Source: Zoogloeaceae bacterium
Lineage (GTDB): Bacteria > Pseudomonadota > Gammaproteobacteria > Burkholderiales > Rhodocyclaceae
Assembly (NCBI GenBank): GCA_024235675.1
Contig: JACKLZ010000003.1
Location: 1 to 64,000 of the forward strand
DNA: 64,000 bases
Direction: 5' to 3'
The translations under genes and the position numbers were made by a program. Positions 33,601-45,600 of this stretch are shown here, in pieces. The notes below the pieces were generated by a model. That model was given only the letters and a program-made list of their open reading frames with translations. It searched no databases and was not told where the DNA came from. How positions within the stretch are numbered: the first letter of the stretch is position 1; each line of letters opens with the position of its first letter.

Positions 33601-36600
33601 TGCTCTGGGTCCACTTGGAGTGGTAGTCCTGCGCGATGCAGATCGTCCACCAGTTGCAGTCGGTCCATTCCTTGGTTTTGGTCCAGTGGTCGGAGGTGGT
33701 CCGGGTGTTGTTGGTGGTCTTCAGCGGTGTGCCGGTGAGGCTGGTGTCGCGCAGCAGGTAGGTGCCGTCATCCAGCCGGCGCGTGCCGGTGGTGTAGGGG
33801 CCACGCTTGGATTCGACCGTGCCGGAGGGGCGGGTGCGCAGCGCCGAGATGCCCAGGAACTGGGTGCCCGAGAACTGCCAGTAGGTGTTGGTCGACTTGT
33901 CGGTGGCGGTGGTCCACACGTAGCGCAGGCCGGTTTGCGGGTCGTAGGTGGTGTTGCGCCCGTTGGTGGCGCCGGTGTCGGCCCCGGTGAAGCGGTAGTT
34001 GGGGTTGAACACGCTGCCTTCCCAGCGGCCGGTCTGGTCGAGCATGACCGTGTTGTTTTCGCGGGTGATGACGGTGTGGATGGCATCGCTGGTGCCGTTG
34101 GTGGTGTTCACCCGCTGGATGTCGGTGATGTCGATCACCCCGCGGACGCCACGACCGCTGCCGTCGGCATCGGTGCCGGTGCTCAGATTGTTGACCACCA
34201 CCGCGCGGTCGGTCGGGTTGGTGACCACGATCTGGCCGAAGCCGTCGAGCACCTTCAGGCGCGAGGCGCTGCCAGCGGTGTTGAGGATCTGGCCGTAGAG
34301 CTGGATGTAGCCGCCCTTGACCGCTTCGCCGTCGAGCACGAAGCGCCCGCCGGTCACGCTCGGGTCGTAGCTGGCGCCGATGTTGCCGTAGTCGGAAATC
34401 AGCGGGTAGAGGCCGCCGAAGCTGCTGGTGCGCTGCGCCCAGCCGCTGGTGCCCATGTCGGTGTGGGCATAGCTGGCGTTGGCTTCGATGCGGTTCAGCG
34501 CGGCGTTGAACACCACCGCGCCGCCCGCTGCGGCCAGCGTGGAGTATTGCGGGCCGGTGCTGTTCTTCCAGTTCTCGACCAGGGTGTCGAGCGCGCTCTG
34601 GTTGAGGCCGTACAGGCTGGCCGGGCCGGTGAGCACCGGGGTGGTCGGCAGGGTGATGTTCCAGGTTTCGATGCCGCTCTGGACCAGGCCGTTGATGTTC
34701 AGGTAGCGCGCGCTGATGAACACGCTGCCATTGGCCACGATGCCCTTGCCGGCCGGCGTGCTCGTCTGGCCGCCCTGCACGTTGGCGGCCGGGTCGCCCG
34801 AGGAATGGTAGAAACCGTCGACAAAGCTCTGCACGAAGTCGCCGTTGTCGGCCTGCACGTCGACCTGTGCGGCGCGGATGTCGCCATCGACGTAGATGCT
34901 GCCGGCCTGGCTATACACGCGCACCAGACCGAGCGGGTTGCTCACGTCGTCCGAGAGCTGGATGTCGGGCGAGGGGGCGGGCAGGTTGGCGTTCTTGGCG
35001 CTGTTCGGGTCGTAGTTGCTGATCACCTCGATCTGCGGCAGGCCGGCGCCATTATTGTGCTTGGTCTGCAGCGTCAGGCTCGGTGCCTGGTTGTTGAGGT
35101 TGATGCGGCGGATCTCGTTGTTATCGTTGATGAGGAAGCCGTTCTGACGGATCTCGCCGCCGCTGTCGCTATCGACGGTGAGTTTGCCCAGCACCAGGAA
35201 ATCGGGCGTGTTGTTGACGATGCTGATCTTCGCGTCGCCCGGTGCGCGCAGCGCGCCGTTGCCCGTCAGGTTGTCGGCGGTCACGTCGATGTTGCCCAGG
35301 CGCACGGTGATGTCGTCGACATGCATGAAGTCGGCAATCGGGCCGTTGGCGGGCACATCGGACAGGCCGGGCAGTTGCGCTTCGAGCGCCACCAGGTCGG
35401 TCTGTGCCGTGCCCAGATCGGTTTCAAAGCCCTGCACCGTCGTGAGGTTGCCGGCCACCGTGGTGCTGGCGCCGGCTACGGTGGCGTCGGCGCCGTTGAT
35501 GTTGCCGGCCAGGGTGCTCACGTCGCCGCGCAGGCTGGTGTTGCTGCCTTGCAGGTTGCTGACGGCAGCGACCCGGCCACTGTCGGCGCTGCCATTGGCA
35601 AAGCGGCTGCGCAGGGTGGTCTGCAGGCTGTTGATGGTGGTGTAGGTGCTGCTCAGCGAGCCGGCTTTCTGGTCGAGCTGGGTGCTCTTGGTGGCGATGC
35701 CGGCCAGCAGGCTGTTGGCGGTGCCCAGTTCGGCGGTGGCCGAGTTGCGGTCGGTGTCGTTGAGGGCGCGCAGGGCGTCGATCTGCGACTGTGCGCCGTT
35801 GGTGGCCAGCAGCGTGTCGATCTGGCTCTGGCGGCTGGCGATATTGCCCAGCAAGGTGTCGATGTTGGCATTGCTGGTGGCCAGCGAAGTGCGGTCGGTG
35901 CTGAGCTGGCCCTGCAAGGTGTTGATGTCGCCGCGCAAGCTGGCCGCCGTACTCTGCTGGTCAATCAGGTTCAGGTAATCACCGTCGGCGGCGTTGAAAT
36001 TACCCATGCCGGCGAGGTTGGTCCGGATGGTGTTGTTGTTGCCGTTGATGCTGTCGGCGCGCAGCACGACCGTGCCGGCGTCGGTGGTCAGTGTGGTCTG
36101 CGCGGCCAGTGCGCCGTCGGTGGTGGTGGTGGCCCCGTCGGTGGTCGATACGATGTCATTGCCGAGGTTGTCGATCTGCGCTTCTTTCTGCGCGATCTCT
36201 TCGAGTTTTACTTCTTTCGGGCTGGGGTTGTTCCAGTTGCCGGTGTTGAAGTTGGTGCCATTGGGGTCGCCGCTGGCCAGGCCGAGCTCGACCAGCTTGA
36301 ACTGCAGGAACTTGATCTCCGACTCGTAGGCGCCCACGGCCACCGGGTCGCCCGCGTACTGCTCCATCAGGCTGCGCAGTTTGTCGATGCGCTTCTGGAT
36401 GTTGGCGGCCAGGCCAACGGCCGGATCGATGGTGTAGTTCACCCCGTCGGTCTTGCTGACCTTGAGGCGCCACAGCACGCGGCCATCGGTGCCGGTGACC
36501 GGCGAGGCCACCACGTTTCCGCTCGCGTCGACCAGCTCGTATTCGAGGGTCAGCGACTCGAAGCGGTGGATGCCGGCCAGCGCGGAGCCTTCGATCTGCG

Positions 36601-39600
36601 CAGTCGAGCTGCCGCCCACCACGGTTTCGCCGCCTTCGATGTCGAAGGACACGTCGTCGCCGCCAAAGGCATTGCTGATGCCGCTGACGATGCCCGAGGC
36701 CGCTTCGCGGTAGATGTCCTTTCCGATACCGACATGGTGGGCGTCGATCTTGCCCTTGTCGGCGGCCAAGGTGATGTCGCCGGCCGTTTCGATGGCGGCG
36801 GTGCCGAGCAGCTGCACTGAGGCATTGCTGGTCACGTGCGAGCGCGCATCCGGATCGGAGTTGATCGGGAAGGCGGTCTTGTTCCACAGGCGCACGTCGG
36901 AATCGACTTCAATATCGGTGCGCGTGCCGTCGCTGGCCTGCCCGCCGCCCAGATGCACGCCGCCCTGGTCGGCCAGCAGCCGTGCGCCGGATTTGACGAT
37001 GGCTTTGTTGTTGCCGATCCAGGTCGAATACGCCTCGCCCATCGGCGCGCCGGCCAGACCGTAGGTGTCGGACGACGAGCGCGTGTCGAGGTCGACCCGC
37101 GAGCGCGTGCCGGCCTTGATGTCGCCGGTGTCGCTGCTTACCTGGGCGCCGGCGCCGAATTCGACCGTGGCATTGCCGGTGGCCGTGAAGTGGGTTTCGG
37201 TCGCCGCGATGGCCACCAGGCCGCCCGAATCGAGCTTGGACTTGTCGTGGCCGATCACCTCGTTGAAGGCGTCGAGGCTGAAGCTGCCCTCGCCCAGTGC
37301 GGGCATCAGCCCATGCACTTGTGCGTTCTGGCCGATGCGCGCGACGGTGGTGAGCGTGACCGTGCTGCGGCTGCTGCCGGCGGCGGCGTTGAGCGCACCG
37401 CCCGAGCCGGACTGGATGTTCCAGGCGGCGGAGTCGGCGTTGGTGGCCGCGTCAGCGGCGACCGAGGTCGCACCCCACCAGAACTTGTGGGCGCGGTTGT
37501 TGGCGTCGATGTCGACATGGTTGGCCTTGATGCGGCCGTTGTCGGCCACCGTGGCCTCCACCGTGCTTTCCACCGTGTGGCGGGCTTTCGAACCGCTGGC
37601 GCCGACCGCCGAGGCCGACACGCTGTCTACCTTGGCGTTGAACTGGCTGGTGTGGTCGGCCTTGAGTGTGAAGGTCGTGGCGTTGAGGCTGTGGGTGGCG
37701 TCGCCGCTGCCCACGCGCGCGGTGGTGTCGCTCTTGCTGAAGGTGCCCACGCTGGCGGCCGAGCCCGAGATGAGGCCGCCGCTGCCGGAGACGGCGGTGG
37801 CGATGTTGTCATCCTTGCCGGTGGCGGTGACGCTGATCAGGCCGGTCAGGCCGCCCAGGCTGGCGACCTGTACGCCGTTGCCGAGGCTGGCGTGGGTCTC
37901 GGTTTCGGCGTTGGCGTGGCCGATGGTGGCGCCCGCGGCGAGCACGCCGCCGATGGAGACGCCGGTCACGTCGGTGCGCTGGCGGGTGTTGTTGGTGGCG
38001 TCGACGTTGACGCTGCTGGCGACGATCAGCTCGCTGTTGTCGCCCAGCTTGGCGTCGACCTTGCCCTTGTTGTTGCTCTCGGCGTAGGTGGCGTTCACCC
38101 CGGCGAGCAGGCCACCCGCCGCGCCCAGCGCGTAGGCCGAGGTGCCGCCGCCGAGGATGGCCTGGGTGGCGGCAATGCGTACCTGATTGGCGGTGATCCG
38201 TGCGCCGGCGCCGATGGCGGCGTCGATGTCGGGTGCGCTGGTGGCCGTGGCGACCGAGGCGCCGATGCCCACGCCGCCGGCCACATTCACGCCGATGGCG
38301 TCGGCGTCGGCCGTCGAGCGACCGGTTGCGGCCACGCCGGTGAGTCCGGCGACGGTGATGCGGCTGTTATCGCCAATGGTTGCGCTGACCGTCGGTGTGC
38401 TCTTGGCCGTGGCCACCGAACCGCTGGCGGCCAGACCGATGCCGGCCTTGCCGGCGATGGACTTGGCTTTGGCGGTGTTGCTCGAATCGGCGGTGATGCT
38501 GAGGCTGTCGATCGTGCCGACCGACTGGCCGACTTGCAGGTTGTCGCCGGCCGAGGCGGTGGTCGAACCACCCAGGGTGGCGGTGGCCACCGAGGCGCCG
38601 ACGGCCGCGCCGCCCGAGACGCTCACGCCGACCGCTTCGCTCTCGGCGGTGCGGTCGTCGCTGGCCGAGACGCTGACGCCGGTGGCGTCGGCAATCTGCA
38701 CGCCGTCGCCGATGGCGGCGCGGGTGGTGCTGTTGTCGGTGACAAAGGCCAGCGCCGCGTCGATGGCGAGGCCGCCGTAGCTGCCGGCAAAACCGGTCAG
38801 GTCGCTGACGGTTTTGGTGTGGGCGCCTACCGAAATGGCACCGCCGCTGCTGAGTGTGGCCAGTGCGGCCACATCGGCCGCCGTGCCGGCATTGACCGCC
38901 ACGACGCCGACGCCGACGCCCAGACCCACGCCGCCCACCGACGCACCGCCGGCCAGCACTTTGACGTCGATGTCCTGACGCGCGTCGATGTCGATGGCGC
39001 CGGTGGTCGTGGTGACGTTGGCGTCGCCAATGGTGGCAGTGGTGCCGGCCGTGTTGGCGCCGGCCAGATCGCCCGAGATGCTGACCCCGGCGCGTGCCGT
39101 CTGCGACTGCGTGCCGGCGTTGCGAATGCGCGCATCGTCCGAGCCGGCGAGCAGGCTGTTGATGCTGCCGTCGCTGGCCTGGTCATCGGCATAGCTGTTC
39201 ACATCGCCAAAGTCGCCGCTGTCGGACTTGAGGCGCTTGCGCCCTTCGGCGTCCAGCCCGCTGCCCACGCTGTACACCGACACGCCACCGGCAATCGCGC
39301 CGAGGCCGCCCGAGGCGCTGACAGTGATCGAGTCGATGTCGGCGTCGGTGAGCGCGTTCACATCCACGTCGCGCTTGGACGAGATCTGCGCGTTGTTGTC
39401 GATCAGCGCCGTGGTGTCGTTCTTGATCGTGCCCACATCCACGCCGCCGGCCGCGCCTACCGCGCCGCCTGCGACCGAGCCGGTATAGGCGTCGAGTTTG
39501 GCGTGGTTCTTGGAGCTGACGTTCACATCCTGCGTCGCGCTGCCGTTGGTCACGCCCTGGTTGATCAGCGCGCCGCTGCCGATGACGGCGGTGGTGTCCG

Positions 39601-42600
39601 AATCCACGCTGGTGACGGTGACCGCGCCGGACACGCCGGCGTAGAAGCCGCCCGCGCCGCTGGCGGCGACCGAGAACAGGTCTTCGCTTGAATTGGCCTC
39701 GACCATCAGGCCGGTGATGGCGTCGCGGTCGGTCAGGTCGTTGCCCGACAGCGCCTGCATGCTGGCGGTGTTGTTGCCGCGTGCATTGACGGTCGCGCCC
39801 ACGCCGACGCCGGCGGTGGTGTCTTTTTCGATACGCGTCACGCCGACCGCGCCGCCCACGCCGGCCGCGCCGAGGCCGACGGCGAGGGTGCCGTCGACCA
39901 CGTCGGTTTCGGTGTGGTCGGTGGCGATGATGCGCACATTGCCGTCGGCATCGACCACCGAGCCGGTGCCCGTGGTCGCGCTGGTGACGTTGGTCATCGA
40001 CAGCACCGAGGTGGAACCCGCTACGCCGACCGTGCCGGCCACGCCCAGACCCGCGGCGATGGAGAGGATTTCTTCTTGCGCGCTGGCGATCACCGACACG
40101 TCCTTGCGGGCGCGCACGTCGGCCGAGTCGCCCACGTTGGCGAGGGTGGTGTGCTTGGCCACCAGCACGTCGGCGGCGGCACCGATGCCGACCGCGCCGG
40201 CACCCGAGGCCGAACCGGCGATGCCCATCTGGTAGTGGTCGTTGCCTGCTGCGACCAGCACCGACTGGCCCGTGCCTGCGCCGGTGTTGTTCTGGTTGAT
40301 CTGCGCGTTGTCGGCGATCTCGGCAGTGGTGTGGGTGGTGATGACGTTCACGTCGCCGGCCAGGGTGATGGCGGCGCTGCCAGCGGCGGCGCCGGTGGCC
40401 GAGATGGTTTCGACGTCGTCCTTGTTGGTGGCGGTTACGGCCAGACCCTGGAAGCCGGTGGCGGTGCCTCGGCTGGCGACGCGCTGGCCGGTGAGGGCGG
40501 CGCTGTCGCTGCCGTCGGGGTTGCTGGCGGCGGGGGCGCTGATTTCGCCCTCGTCGGTGCCGTTGGCGGTGTAGGTGGTGTCGAAGCTGCCATCGGCCAC
40601 CGCGACGCCGGCCCGGGTGCCCAGCGCGTCGACTGTGGCGCTCTCGCCCACGCGGGCGGTGACGGTTTTGGTGAGGATGGCCACCGCGGCCGAGGCGCCC
40701 ACGCCGGCGCTGCCGCCGAAGGCGCCGTTGCCGGCGATCATGTCGATCTCGTTGTCGTCGTCGGCCGACACAATGACGTTGCCGTCGCTGTGCACGGTGG
40801 CGCCGTCGGCGATTTCGCCCTTGGTGGTCACGTCGACCACATAGACCGAGGCCGAGCCGGCAATGCCGGCCGAGCCACCCACCGACAGCGAGGCGGCGAC
40901 CGAGGTGATGTCCTCGGCGCTGCGCGCGTCGATGGTGACGGTGTCATTGGCCTTGACGTTGCCGGCCACGCTGGCGGTGGTGGTCTTGTCGATCAGGCCG
41001 ACGTCGGCGCCGGCGCCTACGCCGCCGCTGCCGCCAAAGGCCACCGCGCCGGCGACGCCGAGCAGGGTGGTCTCGTCCGAGGCGCGCACGGTGACGTCTT
41101 GCGTGCTGCTGCCGTCGTCGAGCGGGTTGATGCTTGCGCCGCTGCCGATGGCGGCGGTGGTGATTTCGGTCAGGTCGGTGACCGTGGCCGATCCGGCCAC
41201 GCCGGCGCTGCCGCCGCCCGAGCCGCCGGCGGCGATGGTTTCGATGTCTTCATGCGAGGTGGCGGTGACCGCCACGCCGCGCGTCGATTCGGTCAGCACC
41301 GTGCCGGCGCTGTTTTTTTCGCCGGTGGGCACATCGATGGCGGCGCGCTTGCCGCGACCGGTGGCGCTGCCGTCGATGCGCGCCTCGACGGTGTTGTCGG
41401 TGATCAGCACTGAGGCCGAGGCGCCGATGCCCGCCTTGCCGCCGCCAGCGACGTTGCCGGCCAGGCTGAAGAGGTCGACATCATCCGAGGCGCCGACATG
41501 CACGTTGCCATCGGCAATCGCCGTTGAGCCGGCGTCGATGCCGGCTTTGACGGTGTTCTTGGTTTGCACCACCGAGCCGGCGCCGGCCACGCCGGCCTTG
41601 CCGGCGACGCCGCCCGCTGCGGCGATGCCTTCGATGTAGGTGGTGGAGTTCGCCTTGACGGTCACGTCGCCGGCGGTGGACTCGGCGTTGGCGTTGTTTT
41701 TGAGGCGGGCGTCGACGAGGTTGTCGACGTCGTTCCAGGCGAAGGCCACGCCCACGCCGGCCGACCCGGTGGTGGCGCCGAGTGCGCCGGCCAGGCCGAA
41801 GATGCGCGAGCTGTCGGTCGAGTGCAGCGCGATGTTGGCGGCGCTATCGACGCCGTCGCCGCCGCGGGTGCCGGCGATCCAGGTCTTGGTGGTGTTGTCG
41901 ATGGTGTTGATGGTCACCGCTGCCGCGCCGGCCATGGGGCCTTTGCTGGCGCCGATGGCGGCCGAGATGGTGTCGATGCTGTTGTCGGTGGTGGCCGCGA
42001 CGCTGACCAGACCGGTGGCGTCGACATCGCTGTTGGCGATCCAGCTCTCGGTGTCGTTGTCGAGCTGGTTCCAGCTGAACGACAGGCCGATGCCGGCTTT
42101 GCCGCCGAAGGCGATGGCGCCGGCGATGGCGCGGATGGTCGAGTCATCCAGCGCGGTGAGGCCGACCGTGCTCACGCCGGTGAGCAGCACATTGCTCAGA
42201 TAGGTCTTGGTGGCGTTGTCGATGGCGTTGATCGACACCGAGCCGGCCACGCCGACCTTGCCCTTGGTGCCGGCCACCGAGGCGGAAAGCGTCTCGATGG
42301 TGCCGGTGGTTTTTGCGTCGGCGGTGAGCGGGCCGGAGAGCGTCAGGGTAGCGTCGTCGGCATAGGCGGCGGTGATGCCGGCCAGCGAGTTCTGCGCGTA
42401 GGAGCCGGCCAGCGCGTTGCCACTTTGCTGGGTCGAGATGGTGACCGCGCCGGACAGGGCCGACAGGGCGAGGGTGTTGGTGGCGTCGAGGTCGAGCGCG
42501 GTGGCGGCGGCGATCGTTGCGCCGTCGGAGACATAGGCCTGGGTGTCGGCCTTGACGTCGTTGATCGACACGTCGGCCGAGACCGCCACGCCGAACTTGC

Positions 42601-45600
42601 CCTTGCCGGACTTGCTGGCCGTGCCGCTGCCGGCACCGTCCTGCGTGTCGCTGGCGCCGGCTGGCATGTCGGTCTGGGCCTTGCTGTCGGTGGCGAGCGC
42701 GCCGGCGACCGAGTAGGCGCCTTGCGAGACTTCAGACGCCGCGACCAGGTTGACCTTGCCGGTGGTGCTGATGTTGCCCAGCGCCGGCACGAGGTCGAGG
42801 CCGAGCGGGTCGAAGTTGCCGATGTAGGCGGCGACGTCGGAGACGATGGTGTTGACCGACACCGAGAAGCCGATGCCGACCTGGCCCTTGGTGGCGACCA
42901 CGCCACCGGCGACCGAGATGTTTTCCAGATCGCCCTTGGCGGTGAGGGTGATGTCGTCGCCGGCGTCGACCGTGGCGTCGTCGTCGATGGCGGCGGTCGA
43001 GGTGTTGGTGAGGGTGTTGATCGACACCGCGCCTTCCACGCCGACGCTGTCGGACTGGCCGCCCGCTTCGGTGACGGTGACCACGCGCTGGATGTTCAGC
43101 GCTTCGAGATCGACCGTATTGGCGCTGTTGACCGTGGCGTCGCCGCGGATGGTGGCGCTGGCGTTGGTGTCGATGCTGATCAGCCCGGCCGAGCCGCCGA
43201 TGGCCGCCTTGCCGCCGCTGGTGCCGAAGAATTTCTTGGAGAGGATGCCGACCGCGCCGGTGAGGCTGATGTCGTTCTTGGCGCTGACCTTGACCGACTG
43301 GCTGGCCAGACCGGGCATGGCCTTGTAGCGGGTGTTGATCTGCGCGCCTTCATCAATAGTGGCGGTGGCGTTGTTGTCCAGGTCGAACAGGTTCACGCCT
43401 ACGGCCAGGCCGATGCCGCTCTTGCCCTTGGCCGAGTTGATCGAGTAGGTGGTGAGGAACATGTCCAGCACGCCGCCGGTCAGGAAGTTCAGGATCTCGT
43501 CCGGATCTTCCCAGTCGATCTGCCACGGGTAGGGCACATGGGTTTGTGCGTCGACCAGCAGCGCGCCCTTGGCGTCGACCGTGGCGCCCTTGCCGATGAA
43601 GGCATTGGCGGTGTTCACGAAGCTGCCATAGGCCACCGAGCCGCCTACGGCCGAGCCGGTGGAGCTGGTCTTGGCGCCGGCGCTGGAGCTGGGGTCGTCG
43701 GTGACCTTGGCGGTGACCGAGATGCCGCCCGCGGCTTTGACGTCGGCCAGCGGCGCGATCGAGGCGGTGGCGGTGTTGTCGCCGGTGCTCCACGCCACCG
43801 CGCCGGCGGCGTTGAACTTGCCTTCCTTGATGCCGGGGAAGAGGAAACTGGTGAGGCGGTCGGCGGTGGTCGGGTTGATCTTGCCGGTGGCCTTGAGAAT
43901 GCCGCCCACCACGTTGCGCTGGATGCCGGCCTTGAAGTTGGTGATCTTGGCCGAGATTGACGAGGGGTTGCCCAGGGTGGCGGCGTTGGCCGAGTTGCCC
44001 TCTTCGATGTCGGCATTGGCGGTGACGGTCACGTCGCCGGTGGTGGCTTCGGCCGTGCCGCCCAGGGTGGCGGTGGTGGTCGAGGTGGTCTCACTGATCG
44101 CCAGCGACAGGCCGACACCGCTGCCGCCGGTGTTCTTGGCGTCGGCGGCGGCGTTGATCTCGGCTTCGGTCTGCGCGTCGACGCTGATCGAACCGCCGGT
44201 GGTCGTGGTGCTGTCGCCGACCTCGGCGATCGTGGTGATGTGAGTGTTGGCGCGCACAAAGGTGGCGTCGACCGGCTTGTTGATCGAATTGACCGTGGCG
44301 GTCACGTCGATTTCGGTGTTGGTGTGGGCCTGCACCGTCAGCGCGTTGGTGGCGGTGACGTTGGCCGTGCCGACCACGCGGGCGCGGGCCTCGGCGGTGG
44401 ATTCACCCCACGCCGCCGAGAACAGGAAGGGGCTGCTGAAGGTGGGCTTGGCGGCCGAGTCGGCATCGGCGCCGATGGTGACCGTGTCGGTGCCGATGAT
44501 CAGCGAGGCGCCGTCGACCAGGGTGGTGGCCTTGGCCGTGGACAGCGCCACCAGCGGCACCGCGTTGAAGTCGAACAGGTTGTCGTCCAGCGCGCTGATC
44601 AGCGGGCCGTCGGGGTCGGGCAGCCAGCTCTGGTCGAGCAGTTTGGTGACCGTGCCGAGGATCTTGTAGGACAGCGAGGTGGTGGCGGTCGAGGTGATGT
44701 CGATCGTGTCGCCGCGGATCTCGCTCTTGATCGCGCCGCTGTCACCGATGGTGGTGGTGGCGGTGGCGATTTTCTCGAAGCCCGAGCGCGCACCGGCGTG
44801 GCTGCTGATCGTCACCTTGCCGCTGCCAGTGACTTTGCTGCCGAGCACGGTGGTGGTGGCGGTGGCTTTGGTGGTGACGCTGAGGAAGGCGCCGCCGATG
44901 CCGTCGATGGGGTCGTCGAGTTCCTGGTCGATCTGGCGCTGGGCGTCGGCCACGGTCAATGCCGGGTTGTTTTCGAGCAGCTCGTTCACCAGCGAAGTCT
45001 CGGCGGAGGAACGGATGGTGATGTCCTTGCCGGTGACCGTCGCTTCGGTCAGCGACACGCTGGCGTTCACGTCGCGGTTGGCGCCGATGGCGTCCAGGGT
45101 GCGACCTTCGACTTTCACGTCGCCGCCGGTTCTGCCGCTGTCGGCGTGGGCGAGCAGGCGGCTGCCGGCTTTGAGCTCGACGTTGGACGCGCGCAGCGTG
45201 AGATCGCCCGAGTCGCCCTGCGAGGCGTCGGTGGCGTGGTTGCCGGTGGTGGGGTTGGCGATGTCGCGGGTGGAGATGGTGATGTTGTCGCCGACGGTGA
45301 TCTTGTCGTTGGCGATGAGGGTGAAGTCGGCGCCGTCGGTGTGCTGGTTGGCCGAGACCACCTCGATGTTGTTGGGGTCGATCAGCACCGCACCGCGCTT
45401 GCCGCGGGTGGCATTGGCCTTGAGCGCGCCGCCTTCGAGCTTGACGGTTTCGGTGGCCGAGAACTCGATGTGGCCGCCGTCGCCGGAAATCTCGCCGCCG
45501 CGTGCCGACAGCTCGCCGCCGGTGGCCAGCGTGGCCGTGTCTTCGGCCCAGACGCGGATCTTGCCGCCGTCTGAATTCGCGCCATGACCGTCGGCCGACA

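Noticed and set aside
31244..36820. 1,858-codon open frame on the plus strand
   Set aside because: It is antisense to the giant adhesin in the frame opposite its codon third-position GC bias. Its composition (Gly/Ala/Val/Asp/Arg rich, no domains) is that of a shadow frame, as are the other long plus-strand frames from 36.8 to 46.2 kb.
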